A stretch of DNA of 33,292 bases from assembly GCA_028711365.1 (NCBI GenBank), contig JAQTSI010000011.1, positions 1 through 33,292 on the forward strand, written 5' to 3'. A model generated the notes under the pieces. It made no database searches. It saw only the letters and a program-made list of their open reading frames with translations, and was not told where the DNA came from. The stretch is from Methylococcaceae bacterium. Lineage in GTDB: Bacteria; Pseudomonadota; Gammaproteobacteria; Methylococcales; Methylococcaceae. A program made the position numbers and the translations under genes. Of the stretch, positions 1-11,300 are shown piece after piece; the first letter of the stretch is position 1, and the number at the start of each line of letters is the position of its first letter.

Positions 1-2
1 TT

Positions 3-1976
3 TACGCCAACTGCCTGATTGGCGAAATCCGCTGCGAGAAGGGCAATGAACTGCTCGAATTAAAGATACCCGGCGGCGAACATTGGCTCAGCATCGGCCA
101 GGCTATCGGCGACGTGGATGCTGACGCGCTCAAGCGGCTGATGATCCGTCGGACGATCAAAGAACACTTGGACAAGGAATTGCGCCTTAGGCCCCAAGGG
201 ATCAAGGTGTTGAGCCTGTTTTTCATCGACGTGGTGGAGCATTACCGCCGTTATGCCGACGATGGTACGCCCGAGAAGGGCAAATACGCGCTGATGTTCG
301 AGGAGGAATACCGGCGCTGGGCCAAACACTCGGATTACCAGAGCCTATTCAAAGAAGTGGATTTCAGCGCCGAAGCTGCTGATGTCCATGGTGGCTATTT
401 CTCCATCGATAAAAAGAAGGTCGGCGGCAAGACCGTGGAGGTCTTCAAGGACACACGGGGCGACACCAAGGCGGACGACGACACCTACAACCTCATTATG
501 CGCGACAAGGAGAAACTTTTGAGTTTCGACTCGCCCTTGAAGTTCATCTTCTCCCATTCCGCGCTGCGCGAGGGTTGGGACAACCCCAATGTCTTCCAGA
601 TTTGCGCCTTGCGCGAGATCGGCACCGAACGCGAACGTCGGCAGACCATCGGGCGGGGCTTGCGCCTGTGCGTGAACCAACAGGGCGACCGCTTGCGCGG
701 CTTCGACATCAACACGCTGACCGTCATCGCCACCGAGAGCTACGAGCAATTTGCCGAGAATCTACAAAAGGAAATCGAAGAGGACACAGGCATCCGCTTT
801 GGCATTGGCGAGAAATACCAGTTCGCCGCGATTGCTGTCCTAGACGAAATCGGCAAGCCCCGGCCCTTGGGGGTGGAGCAGTCTGAAGCACTATGGGGTC
901 ATCTCAAGGAAGCGGGTTATCTGGATGCCAAGGGCAAGGTGCAAGATGCGCTGCGCAAGGCACTCAAGGACAACACGTTGTCCGTGCCGGAGGCCTTTGC
1001 CGCCCAACTGCCGCAAGTGAAGGAAATCCTGCGCAAGCTCGCGGGTAAGCTGGAAATCAAAAATGCGGATGACCGCAAGACGATAAGGACGCGGCAAGCC
1101 ATCCTGCATAGCGAAGCATTCCAAGCCCTGTGGAACCGGATCAAGCACAAGACGACCTACCGGGTGAAATTCGACAACGAGAAGCTGCTGGCCGATTGCG
1201 CCAAGGCGCTCCACGATGCCCCGCCGATTGCCAAGACGCGAGTGAATATCCGCAAGGCTGGCCTTTCCATAGGACGAGGCGGCGTGTTGACGGAAGAGAC
1301 CGCCCAGGCGGCATCCATCACGCTCGAAGAAAGAGACGTCGAACTGCCCGACATCCTGACCGATTTGCAGGACAAGACCCAGCTCAAGCGCAGCAGCCTG
1401 GTTCGCATCCTTAGCGAGAGCCAACGGCTGGACGATTTTGCGCGAAACCCGCAGCAGTTCATCGAATTGGCGACCGAAACCATCAACCGCACCAAGCGCC
1501 TCACCTTGGTGGACGGTATCAAGTATCAGCGCATCGGCGACGAGCATCATTATGCCCAGGAGCTTTTCGAGCAGGAGGAGCTAAGGGGCTACCTGACCAA
1601 TATGCTGGCAGTCGAGAAGTCGGTCTATGAACATGTCGTCTACGATTCCAGCGGCGTCGAACGCGGCTTTGCTGAGCAACTGGAAAAGAATGAGGCGGTA
1701 AAGGTATACGCCAAGCTTCCCGGCTGGTTCAAGGTTCCGACGCCGCTAGGCGCCTATAACCCGGATTGGGCCGTATTGGTGGAGCAGGACGGCGCCGAAC
1801 GGCTTTATTTTGTCGTGGAAACCAAAGGCAGCCTTTTCGCCGATGATCTACGCGGCAAGGAAACCGCCAAGATCAAATGTGGCGAAGCGCATTTCGAGGC
1901 TTTGGCCGTCGGGGAAAATCCGGCGCGGTTTATCAGGGCGACCAAGCTTGATGATGTGATGGCGTATAGTGGTTAG
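3..1976 (+). CDS. Type III restriction enzyme Res subunit, C-terminal portion (5' truncated by window edge)
   Basis: Reading frame is open from base 3, upstream of the listed GTG at 114; helicase C-terminal region (LREGWDNPNVFQICALREIGTERERRQTIGRGLRL) and a PD-ExK-like nuclease segment (NPDWAVL...YFVVETKG). Confidence 0.9.
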   Translation, partial: YANCLIGEIRCEKGNELLELKIPGGEHWLSIGQAIGDVDADALKRLMIRRTIKEHLDKELRLRPQGIKVLSLFFIDVVEHYRRYADDGTPEKGKYALMFEEEYRRWAKHSDYQSLFKEVDFSAEAADVHGGYFSIDKKKVGGKTVEVFKDTRGDTKADDDTYNLIMRDKEKLLSFDSPLKFIFSHSALREGWDNPNVFQICALREIGTERERRQTIGRGLRLCVNQQGDRLRGFDINTLTVIATESYEQFAENLQKEIEEDTGIRFGIGEKYQFAAIAVLDEIGKPRPLGVEQSEALWGHLKEAGYLDAKGKVQDALRKALKDNTLSVPEAFAAQLPQVKEILRKLAGKLEIKNADDRKTIRTRQAILHSEAFQALWNRIKHKTTYRVKFDNEKLLADCAKALHDAPPIAKTRVNIRKAGLSIGRGGVLTEETAQAASITLEERDVELPDILTDLQDKTQLKRSSLVRILSESQRLDDFARNPQQFIELATETINRTKRLTLVDGIKYQRIGDEHHYAQELFEQEELRGYLTNMLAVEKSVYEHVVYDSSGVERGFAEQLEKNEAVKVYAKLPGWFKVPTPLGAYNPDWAVLVEQDGAERLYFVVETKGSLFADDLRGKETAKIKCGEAHFEALAVGENPARFIRATKLDDVMAYSG

Positions 1977-2160
1977 CTCGAGATTTCTAGCCTGCTCGGT
2001 ATAGGTTACGCCAGGTTGTCAAACCTCCGTCGAGTTGCCTGTCGCCAACCTGTGGGTATTCTCCCATCCGAACAGGTGTCAAGACCGGCCTGCAAGGCTT
2101 TGCACTAGCGAGGACGAGAATGCCGGCAAATCATTTGTCCCGAGCGTGGTTTTGGAGGGT

Positions 2161-3567
2161 TTATAAGGCCTCTGCCGCAAAGTCCGCCAGCCTCGATCTT
2201 TCTCCCCGGCGCAGGGTGATGTGGGCGCCGAAGGGACAGGATTTGAAACGGTCCACTACATAGGTCAGGCCGGAGGTGGTTCCGGTCAAATAAGGCGTAT
2301 CGATCTGGGCGATATTGCCGAGGCAGACGATCTTGGAGCCGGGGCCGGCGCGGGTGATGAGGGTTTTCATCTGCTTGGGGGTGAGGTTCTGCGCCTCGTC
2401 CAGGATGATATAGCGGTTCAGGAAAGTGCGCCCGCGCATGAAATTCAGCGAGCGGATCTTGACCCGGTTGGCCAGCAGGTTGCCGGTGGCGGCGCGCTCC
2501 CATTCTCCCGCATCGCCATGGGAACCGAGCAGTTCCAGGTTGTCCAGCAGTGCGCCCATCCACGGGGTCATTTTTTCTTCTTCGGTGCCGGGCAGGAAGC
2601 CGATGTCCTCGCCCAGCGGGATGGTCTCGCGGGTCATGATGATTTCCTTGTAGAGCTTGTCCTCCAGGGTCTGGGTCAGGCCCGAGGCCAGGGTCAGCAG
2701 GGTCTTGCCGGTACCGGCCTGACCGAGCAGGGTGACGAAGTCGATATTCGGGTCGAGCAGCACATTGAGGGCGAAATTCTGCTCGCGGTTGCGCGCCTGG
2801 ATTCCCCAGACATCGTGTTTCGGGTCGCGGAAATCGAGGGCCAGTTCGATGATGGCGGTATGGTTCTCGCGACTGCGGACGATGGCTTCGAAGCCGGATT
2901 CGTCGGGCAGGTACAGGAACTGGTTGACGTGCCAGTTTTTCACCGAAGGCCCGCTCACTCGGTAGAAGGTATGGCCGCGAGGGTCTTGCCAAGAGTCCAT
3001 CTTGTCGCCGTGGGTAGCCCAGAAGTCCAAAGGCAGTTCCTCCATGCCGCTGTACAGCAGGTTGACGTCCTCCAGCACCTGGTCGTTGTGATAGTCCTCG
3101 GCCCGGATGCCGAGCACCGAGGCCTTGATGCGCATGTTGATGTCCTTGGACACCAGCACCACCAACTCGTCCGGGCGTTCTTCGCTCAGCGCCAGGACGG
3201 TGGAGAGGATGGCGTTGTCCCCTAGACCACCGGGGAGCGTTTCCGGCAACGAAGAAGATAGGCGTGTGACCTGGAAAAACAAGCGGCCCGTGCATTGTTG
3301 GTCGATGCGGGCGGCGTACTGAAGCTGGGGAAGTGGAATGCCCCGGTTGATGGCGTGGATATCGGCATGCTGGATCAATTCGTCCAGGAAGCGGCTGGCT
3401 TGACGGGCGTTGCGGGCGACTTCCGACTGACCTTTCTTGGAATGGTCCAGCTCTTCCAGCACGATCATCGGAATGTAGATGTTGTGCTCCTGGAAGCGGA
3501 ACAGCGACGAGGGATCGTGCATCAGCACATTGGTGTCGAGGACGAAGAGCTTTCTGACATCGTTCAT
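2161..3567 (-). CDS. PhoH-like ATPase with N-terminal PIN domain
   Basis: N-terminus KLFVLDTNVLMHDPSSL (PIN); LLGQAGTGKTLLTLASGL Walker A; IILDEAQNLTPKQMKTLITRAGPGSKIVCLGN typical of PhoH family. ATGA overlap with the upstream bcp stop. Confidence 0.95.
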   Translation of the reverse strand: MNDVRKLFVLDTNVLMHDPSSLFRFQEHNIYIPMIVLEELDHSKKGQSEVARNARQASRFLDELIQHADIHAINRGIPLPQLQYAARIDQQCTGRLFFQVTRLSSSLPETLPGGLGDNAILSTVLALSEERPDELVVLVSKDINMRIKASVLGIRAEDYHNDQVLEDVNLLYSGMEELPLDFWATHGDKMDSWQDPRGHTFYRVSGPSVKNWHVNQFLYLPDESGFEAIVRSRENHTAIIELALDFRDPKHDVWGIQARNREQNFALNVLLDPNIDFVTLLGQAGTGKTLLTLASGLTQTLEDKLYKEIIMTRETIPLGEDIGFLPGTEEEKMTPWMGALLDNLELLGSHGDAGEWERAATGNLLANRVKIRSLNFMRGRTFLNRYIILDEAQNLTPKQMKTLITRAGPGSKIVCLGNIAQIDTPYLTGTTSGLTYVVDRFKSCPFGAHITLRRGERSRLADFAAEAL

Positions 3568-4049
3568 CGGGATTCTTCAGGCGCAAGTTCCAACTGGCGC
3601 AAGGCGTCCAGCACAGCCTGGGCATGGCCTTTGACGCTGACCTTGCGCCACTCCCCCGCTAGTCGGCCCTCCCGGTCGATCAGAAAAGTGCTGCGCACGA
3701 TTCCCAGCACCTGTTTGCCGTACAGGTTCTTCAACTGGATGACGTCAAACAGCCGACACAGGGTTTCATCGGCGTCGCTCAGCAGTTCGAACGGGAATTC
3801 CTGCTTGCGCTTGAAGTTCTCGTGGGATTTCAGGCTGTCGCGTGAGACGCCGTAAATCTCGCAGTCCAGTTTGGCGAATTCCCCCTGCCGATCGCGAAAA
3901 TCCTTTCCTTCCTGAGTGCAACCGGGGGTGCTGTCCTTGGGATAGAAATAGAGCACCAGGTTCTTGCCCTTCAGTTCGGCAAGCGTGAAGGTCTTGGCGG
4001 AAGTAGCGGGAGCGGAGCAGTCGGGAACGGCTTGGCCGATGGCGATCAT
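3564..4049 (-). CDS. bcp: Thioredoxin-dependent thiol peroxidase (bacterioferritin comigratory protein, PrxQ family)
   Basis: NLVLYFYPKDSTPGCTQEGKDFRD with peroxidatic Cys in PGCT; full-length 161 aa. Confidence 0.95.
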   Translation of the reverse strand: MIAIGQAVPDCSAPATSAKTFTLAELKGKNLVLYFYPKDSTPGCTQEGKDFRDRQGEFAKLDCEIYGVSRDSLKSHENFKRKQEFPFELLSDADETLCRLFDVIQLKNLYGKQVLGIVRSTFLIDREGRLAGEWRKVSVKGHAQAVLDALRQLELAPEESR

Positions 4050-4064
4050 GGGGGTTCTCGGGGG

Positions 4065-4592
4065 TTAGCGCTTGACCGGTTCGAGGATGGCGTCGAGATT
4101 TTGATGGTCGCAAAACTCGAGGAATTCATCGCGCAGGGAAACGATACGGGTGGCGACCGGGATCTTGACGATCATGCGGGCCAAAAACAGCGGTGTATTG
4201 GTGTAAGGTGCCGGATAACGGCTGGTGCTGAGATCCAGGATCTTGATGCCGCGCGTGGTGAAGAAGGCGGTAAGTTCATGGATATTGTCGATTTGGTCGC
4301 TGGCGAAGATGTCGACGCCATAAGGCACCAGATTTTCCTCTTCCTGGCGGTTTTCCGAGGCGCGCAGAGTAGCGACCTTCAGCCGATAACGGGAGCCCAA
4401 GGCTTCCAGGGCGTTTTCCAGTTTGACGATATGGTTCCAATTGCCATCCACCAGCAGATGGGCCGCAAACAAGGCACCCACTTCGGTCATTCGGCTTTCC
4501 AGGATGGCGCATTTGCAATCCTTGACGGTGCGGGTCAGTTCCTCAATCAGATCGGGACGGTCTTCTCCCGCGACGGTGATGACGAGCTGCAT
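4065..4592 (-). CDS. gcvR: Glycine cleavage system transcriptional repressor GcvR-like ACT-domain protein
   Basis: LVITVAGEDRPDLIEELTRTVKDCKCAILESRMTEVG ACT-domain pattern; adjacent to bcp as in E. coli. Start could also be 4610. Confidence 0.8.
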   Translation of the reverse strand: MQLVITVAGEDRPDLIEELTRTVKDCKCAILESRMTEVGALFAAHLLVDGNWNHIVKLENALEALGSRYRLKVATLRASENRQEEENLVPYGVDIFASDQIDNIHELTAFFTTRGIKILDLSTSRYPAPYTNTPLFLARMIVKIPVATRIVSLRDEFLEFCDHQNLDAILEPVKR

Positions 4593-4822
4593 GATTTTGC
4601 TTGGTCTCATTTGAAAAAATTGAGCAAGTTTAACACCTTTCCCAGGCGGTTTCTTTCCTTAAGCCCGGTTTTTAGCGCCGAATATGGAAGAAGGGATGGA
4701 TGGAATCTATGCTTGAGATAGGGCGATCATTCTTCAAATAATTAATGGACAGATCCGGGATTAGCGCGGTATAAAAACATCAATACTACGGTTTCCATGA
4801 TTGCTCCTCTTGCATAATACCA

Positions 4823-7099
4823 ATGAAAGCTATCTGGGTTATCATCGTTTGTCTATGGACATTGACCGAGTTTGCCTGGGGCGCCATACCCCACGCGGCG
4901 ATTCAGCCCGCTATGCCCGCCCCCACCGAAAGCTTGCCGGTTGCGGCTTCTCGTCTCCACCATCAGCTCGGCTACAAATTTAAGGATCTGGGCGAACTCG
5001 GCCCGATCCACCTGAATGGCGTCGATGACGACGCCACCCTATCCTTTGGCTTGCGCCGCGACGAGCTGGTCGCCAAAGCGCTTTTGAGAATCCGTTTCGC
5101 GTATTCTCCGGCGCTCATTCCGCAACTTTCCCACATCAAGATCCTGCTCAACGGCGAGGTGGCGGCGACGCTGCCGTTGTCCCATGAGCAGGCCGGCGTG
5201 GAGCAAACCCGTGAAGTCGAACTGGATCCCCGTTATTTAAGCGATTTCAATGAATTGCGATTCCAGTTGGTCGGCCATTATCTCTCCGGTCAGTCTGGCG
5301 CCGAGTGTGAGGATGCCATGCACTCCAGCCTATGGGCCAGCATCAGCAATCTGAGCCAACTGGAATTCACTGCGCAAGTGCTGGAATTGCCCAACGATCT
5401 CGCCATCCTACCCGAGCCTTTCTTCGATTTTCGCGATAACCGCAGGCTCGAACTGCCTTTTCTATTCGGCGGCAAACCATCCCGGGAAACCCTTCAGGCG
5501 GCGGGGGTCGCGGCGTCCTGGTTCGGCGCCCAGGCCGCCTACCGGGGCGCCCGTTTTCCCGTGCTGTTGAATGGACTTCCTGGACGTCACGCCATCGTGT
5601 TCGCCACCAACCAGGAACGCACGGATCTGCTCCCCCTTCCCCAGGTGGACGCGCCGACCCTCGCCCTGACATCCCATCCGCAGGACCCGAATATCAAACT
5701 CTTGCTGATTCTGGGCCGAGATGGGGCCGATCTCAAGCAAGCGGTCGAAGCGCTGGTGCTTGGCCAGGCGGTTTTATCCGGCAGCACGGCCACCGTCAAA
5801 AACATTCATCCTCCACCGCGACGCGCAGCATACGATGCCCCCAACTGGGTAAAAACAGGGCAAGCGGTCAAGCTGGGCGAGCTGGTCAGCCGTCCCGATG
5901 ATCTGCAAATCAGAAATCGTCGCCCCCATCCCATCCGAGTCAATGTGCGCGTGCCGCCCGATCTGCTGGTCTGGCAAAACAAGGGCGTGCCCCTGCAATT
6001 GAAATATCGCTACACCCCGCCGGTGGCGGACGACGATTCCACCCTCAGCATCGGTGTCAATGATTTGTTCACACGCTCATTACGGCTCAAACCGGAGCGT
6101 CAGGGGGCGACAGACAGCCTGCTGCTGCCGTTACGCAACGACGAAAGACCCATGGACAAGGGCGATATCCGGATTCCCGCCTTTCAGGTCGGCGCCGACA
6201 ACCAGCTGCAATTCCAGTTTGTTTTCGATTACCACAAACAGGGATTATGCCGTTCCTATCAGTTGGATAATGTATGGGCCGCCATAGACCCCGATTCGGT
6301 CATCGATTTCTCGTACTTTGCCCATTACGCGGAAATGCCCGATCTGAGTTTTTTCGCCCAGTCGGGTTTCCCGTTCACCCAATATGCGGATCTGGCGGAG
6401 ACCGTCGTGGTGTTGCCGGATGATCCCGTCGCCAGCGATATCGAGACCTTGCTGACCCTGCTGGGGCGCATGGGTAAATCCACCGGCCTTCCCGCCCTGC
6501 GGTTCAGGCTGCTTGACCAGGCTTCTCTCGCCGCCAATGAGGATGCCGATCTGTTATTGATAGATACCTCGCCGAAGCATGAATTGTTGAACCGTTGGCG
6601 CGAGCATCTCCCGGCCCGGATCGATAACAAGCAGCGCAGTTTTTTCACCGCATTTCGTCGGTGGGCAAACTATAAGCTGTTCGATTTTGATTCGGGCGAT
6701 CATCAGGTTGCCGCCGACCAGACGCTGCTCGAAGCCGAAGGTCCCTTGTCGGCTTTTATCGGCTTTGAATCGCCGTTGCATGACGGCCGCAGCGTGGTGG
6801 TGGTCATGGCGAGCGCGCCGGAGGTCGCCGAAACAGCCGTCGAGGCCCTGGAAAACACCGGGCTGGTCAGCTATATCCGCGGTGACGTGGCCTTCGTGCG
6901 CGGTGGCAAGGTGGAAAGCTTCCGTTTGGGTAAAAACACCTATTTCCTGGGCGAGTTGCCGGTTTGGATGTGGATATGGTTCCATTTGTCCAGGCATCCC
7001 TGGGTTCTGGCCTGCTTTGGTATATTGGCGGGGGCGCTGGTGGCTTTTCTGAGCTACTGGGCGCTGCGTCGGGTGGCGCGCAAGCGTTTAAAAACCTGA
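4823..7099 (+). CDS. bcsB: Cellulose synthase periplasmic regulatory subunit BcsB
   Basis: N-terminal signal peptide, 758 aa, C-terminal TM anchor (WMWIWFHLSRHPWVLACFGILAGALVAF); family-typical FGLRRDELV and SGQSGAECEDAMHSSLWASI segments; first gene of a bcs operon. Confidence 0.93.
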   Translation: MKAIWVIIVCLWTLTEFAWGAIPHAAIQPAMPAPTESLPVAASRLHHQLGYKFKDLGELGPIHLNGVDDDATLSFGLRRDELVAKALLRIRFAYSPALIPQLSHIKILLNGEVAATLPLSHEQAGVEQTREVELDPRYLSDFNELRFQLVGHYLSGQSGAECEDAMHSSLWASISNLSQLEFTAQVLELPNDLAILPEPFFDFRDNRRLELPFLFGGKPSRETLQAAGVAASWFGAQAAYRGARFPVLLNGLPGRHAIVFATNQERTDLLPLPQVDAPTLALTSHPQDPNIKLLLILGRDGADLKQAVEALVLGQAVLSGSTATVKNIHPPPRRAAYDAPNWVKTGQAVKLGELVSRPDDLQIRNRRPHPIRVNVRVPPDLLVWQNKGVPLQLKYRYTPPVADDDSTLSIGVNDLFTRSLRLKPERQGATDSLLLPLRNDERPMDKGDIRIPAFQVGADNQLQFQFVFDYHKQGLCRSYQLDNVWAAIDPDSVIDFSYFAHYAEMPDLSFFAQSGFPFTQYADLAETVVVLPDDPVASDIETLLTLLGRMGKSTGLPALRFRLLDQASLAANEDADLLLIDTSPKHELLNRWREHLPARIDNKQRSFFTAFRRWANYKLFDFDSGDHQVAADQTLLEAEGPLSAFIGFESPLHDGRSVVVVMASAPEVAETAVEALENTGLVSYIRGDVAFVRGGKVESFRLGKNTYFLGELPVWMWIWFHLSRHPWVLACFGILAGALVAFLSYWALRRVARKRLKT

Positions 7100-7154
7100 G
7101 GTTCTGTTGGCCGACCACTTTTTTTAGTCGAATCTCGCATGGGGATGATGGGAT

Positions 7155-8333
7155 ATGTTGGTTTATCGGCTCAATCCTCGCTCAGGCAGACTCCTGGGGC
7201 TGGCTACGCTCGTAGTCGCCGGGCTGATCGGGTTGGCGCTCTCGCTGGCGGTGGATAGGAATTGCCCGGCCTGGCCGGAATGGAACCGGTTCAAGACCGC
7301 TTTCCTGAGCGAGGGCGGCCGCGTCATCGATCCTTCCTCGCCGCTGCGGGCCACGGTGTCGGAAGGGCAGGCTTATGCCTTGTTCTTCGCTCTGGTCGCC
7401 GACGATCGTCCAGCCTTCGATGCCATCCTGCGCTGGACCGAGGATAATCTAGCCCAAGGAGATTTGACGGCCCATCTGCCTGCCTGGCACTGGGGACGGC
7501 GCGACGAGTCTCACTGGGGGGTGTTGGACGACAATTCCGCAACCGATGCCGACCTGTGGTTGGCTTACGCTTTGGGAGAAGCCGGCCGTTTATGGAGGGA
7601 GGAGCGCTGGGTTTCGTTGTCGAGCCTGCTGGCCCATCGCATCCTGCGCACGGAAATCGCCGAACTGCCCGGCTTGGGCCCGGTCTTGTTGCCGGGGCCT
7701 TCGGGATTTCATCCGGACGCACAAAGCTGGCGGCTCAATCCCAGCTATATGCCGATGCCGCTATTGCGCCGCTTTGCCGCGCTTTATCCGCAATCGGCCT
7801 GGCCGAAGGTCGCCGACGCCTCGTTGTCTCTGTTGCTGGAAACTGCCCCGCAAGGCTACGCGCCGGACTGGGTGCTGTATCGATCGGGGCAGGGATTTAG
7901 CGTCGATAGTCAGACGCAAGGGGAGGGTGGTTACAATGCCATACGCGTTTATTTATGGGCGGGCCTCATGTCAGCGCAAGATCCTGCCCGCGGGCAATTG
8001 CTGCAAGGTTTATCCGGCATGGCCCGCCATGTCGTCGAGCATGGCGTGCCGCCCGAGTCGGTGGACACGCAAACCGGGCTTGCCCGCGGCACGGGGCCAG
8101 TGGGCTTCTCTGCGGCCCTGGTACCGTTCCTCGATGATTTGGGAGAGACGCAATCGGTCGATGAGCAACTGCAACGTCTGCAAGCCCGGCCTTTGCGGGA
8201 CAGACCGGCGGCTTATTACGATCATGCTCTCGTCCTGTTTGGCCTGGGCTGGCGGGAAGGACGCTTCCGCTTCGCCGTCGACGGCGCGCTCATTCCGGCT
8301 TGGAAGCGTTCGTGCCTCGATAAAGGGCGATGA
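7155..8333 (+). CDS. bcsZ: GH8 endo-1,4-beta-glucanase BcsZ
   Basis: CPAWPEWNRFKTAFLSEGGRVIDPSSPLRATVSEGQAYALFFALVADDRPAFDAILRWTEDNLAQGDL, DDNSATDADLWLAYAL: GH8/BcsZ signature with SEGQ catalytic Glu. Confidence 0.95.
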   Translation: MLVYRLNPRSGRLLGLATLVVAGLIGLALSLAVDRNCPAWPEWNRFKTAFLSEGGRVIDPSSPLRATVSEGQAYALFFALVADDRPAFDAILRWTEDNLAQGDLTAHLPAWHWGRRDESHWGVLDDNSATDADLWLAYALGEAGRLWREERWVSLSSLLAHRILRTEIAELPGLGPVLLPGPSGFHPDAQSWRLNPSYMPMPLLRRFAALYPQSAWPKVADASLSLLLETAPQGYAPDWVLYRSGQGFSVDSQTQGEGGYNAIRVYLWAGLMSAQDPARGQLLQGLSGMARHVVEHGVPPESVDTQTGLARGTGPVGFSAALVPFLDDLGETQSVDEQLQRLQARPLRDRPAAYYDHALVLFGLGWREGRFRFAVDGALIPAWKRSCLDKGR

Positions 8334-11300
8334 GCGTCATGCTGAATCCTCCCATCCGCATTTTTCTCGGCATGTTGCTGGCATTAACGACGGTTTCGTC
8401 GTCGGCGGGCGACGCGGTCGAGGAATTGCTTAGCAGCGCGCGCTTGTGGGAGGCCAACAAGCGGGAAGATCTGGCCCGCACGGCGCTGGAAAAAGCCTTG
8501 TTGATCAGCCCGCTCCATCCTCAAGCCATGCTGATGTTGGGGTTGATGGAATTGAAATCGGAGCGGATCGAACAGGTTGGCCAGCGGCTCAAGCAATTGC
8601 AAAGCGCCCATCCCGGCGATCCTGCGGCCCGTCAACTGGAAGATGCTTATCGCATCGCCACCACGGATCGCAAGGCCATGGCCAGGGCTCGCCTGCTGGC
8701 CCGCACCGGCAAGAACGAAGAAGCGATGGCCGCAATGCGCGATTTATACCCCAAGGGACCGCCCGGCGGCGAGTTGGGCACCGAGTACTACCGGCTATTG
8801 GCGAGCACCGAAAAAAACCGCAAGGAGGCCATGGCCGGGCTGGAGCGCTTGATCAGGGAGTCGGCCGACGACCTACGCCCCCGCCTGGCCCTGGCCGATC
8901 TGCTCATCGACCAATCGGCAAGCCGGTTGCAGGGCATCCGCTTGGCCGCTTCCTTGGCTCGGCAGGATGAATTGAACCACCAAGAGGTGTTGGGCGTCTG
9001 GCGCAGAGGTTTGAACAAGCTGGATCTCGACCCGGCGAACGAGAGCTTATACCGCGACTATCTGGCCCAGGATCCGCTGGATCAACTCATTCAACAACGG
9101 CTGAAGGAGGTAGCCGATCCCTCGTTGAAAGCGCGCAGAGCCGCCGCTGGCAAAGGGCGCAAGTCCGCCGGACCCGACAGTTGGGATTTGATCAAAGCCG
9201 CCAAAAAAGCCCAAGAAAGAGGCCGTTTGCAAGAAGCCGAGAATCTGGCATTGAAAGCGCTGAAGCTTCGGCCCGGCGAGTTGGAAGCCATGATCACCCT
9301 CGCCGGCATCCATGTCGACAAGCGCGATCAGGCCAAAGCCGAAGCGCTGTATCGGCAGGTTTTAAGGCGCGATCATGCCAATGACAGGGCCCTGCGAGGC
9401 ATGATCAAACTGCTGTCGGAAAGCGGCAGGCGTAGTGCCGCCATCGATTTCCTCGAGGCTTTCGCCGGCGCCAATCCCAGCAAAGCGGGGGCTGTCGCCT
9501 CGATGAGGGCCGGCTTGCTGCGCGCCGAAGCGGACGATTTTCTGAACTCGGGCCAAATGGCCAAGGCCGTGGAAACACTGGAAAAGGGTTTGCGGTTGGC
9601 GCCAGTTGACCCCTGGTTGCGCTTCGATCTGGCCAGGCTTTATGTTCGTCAAGGTTTGGTTCAGCCGGCTCGAAAGCTCATGGAGCAGGATCCGGCTGCG
9701 GTAGACCCGCAGGCAATCTATGCCCAGGCCCTGTTCCTGGCGGGGATCGATGATGAAGCGGCGGCTTTGGTGGCGTTGGAGCGGATTGCGCCAGCCCGGC
9801 GCAATGAATCCATGACGGGCCTATATCGCCGAACCCAAGTGCGCTTGCGCGCGAAACAGGCCCGCGATGCCCAGATGCAGGGGGATCAGGCCGTGGTGTC
9901 GCGCCTGTTGCAGGAGGCGGAAAAAATCGCCGAATCGGAGCCTGAACTGTTGTGGTCAGTGGCGGGCGCTAGGGTGGAAAGGGGGGAAGTGGAACGTGGC
10001 TTGGCGCTGGGAAGACGTCTGTTGGCCGAGGGCTCGCCCGGTACGGAATCCCGTTTGCACTATGCCCGACTGTTGAATGCGGCCGAACGTGACGATGAGT
10101 TGGCCGACATGCTCGAACAGACCGAACCGGATCAACTACCCGCCCATCGGCAAGCGGACTGGCTGTCCCTGCGGGCATCCCTGGCTATCCGCCGCGCCAG
10201 GGTCAAGCAAGGTTTGGGCGAATATGGACAGGCACTGGAACTGTTGAACTCGGCCTTACGCCTGCAGCCGAATGATGGGCGACTGCTGGCGGCGCAAGCC
10301 GAGTTGTACGATGTGATGGGCAGGCGCAAGGAGGCGAGAGCCATCTTGCGACGAGTCATCGAATCGAATCCTGCCGATTATGACGCCCGTTTGAGCAAGG
10401 CTAAATTGGACCGGCGGATGGGCAATGCCGGGGAAGCCTTGCGCGAGTTGAATGTTTTGCGCAGCCTGGCACCCGAGGATGACGTGGATACCCGGTTGGG
10501 CATCGCCAGGCAATTGGTGGCGCTGGAACGGTACGACGAAGCCAGGCAAGTGACCGAGATGCTGAATCAAAGGCGACCGAATGATGCGAAAGTGTTGCTG
10601 CAATCGGGCCGGGTCGAAAAAGAGGCGAGCGATTATGATCAGGCTTTGGTCTTGTTTCGCCAGGCCCGGAAACTGGAAATTCCCGATGCCCAGCGTTCGG
10701 GCGCGACCGCGGGCCAGACCGGCGGGCTATCGCCGGCAACCGAGGAGATCCAGTCCATCGAACGACGACGTTACGGGTTCTTATCGGCCGGCTTCGATCA
10801 GCGTCAACTGAGCGGAACCCCGGGTTTATCCGAAATCACCGACGAGGAGTATCCCCTGTTGTTTCGTTATCCCTTAGGCTATCGAGGCCACTGGTTCATC
10901 CAGATGGACTATTCCACCGTATCGGCGGGACAATTGCCTCTGTACCGTTTCGACGATGCGGGATTGTTCGGAAAAATCCAGGCCCTGGGTCAGAACCATT
11001 TGAAAGGGGTTTCCGACCAGTCGGCGAGTGGAGTGGATTTTGGCATCGGTTATCAGAACGATGATTGGCGTTTCGACATCGGCTCCAGTCCCCAAGGCTT
11101 CCCGGTCAGCTATCTGGTCGGCGGCATCAAGAAAAAAGGAAGCATCGGCGATGCTTACTATTCCCTGGATCTCGCTCGCCGCCCGGTTCCCAATAGCCTG
11201 ATTTCCTATGCCGGTGCGCGCGATCCGGTCACCGGGGATGTGTGGGGGGGCGTGCGCCGCAACGGTCTGGATTTCTATTCCGGCTACGATGATGGCCGCC

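Noticed and set aside
2221-3225. 334-aa plus-strand ORF
   Set aside because: Fully antisense to the clear PhoH-like CDS; composition is typical of a high-GC shadow ORF.
2105-3625. 506-aa minus-strand ORF overlapping phoH
   Set aside because: Alternative frame of the same region; Pro/Arg-rich translation without domain features, whereas the 2161-3567 frame has PIN and PhoH motifs.
4713-4741. Candidate sigma70 promoter upstream of bcsB (TTGAGA-17-AAATAA)
   Set aside because: Weak -10 match and no independent support; not listed as a feature.
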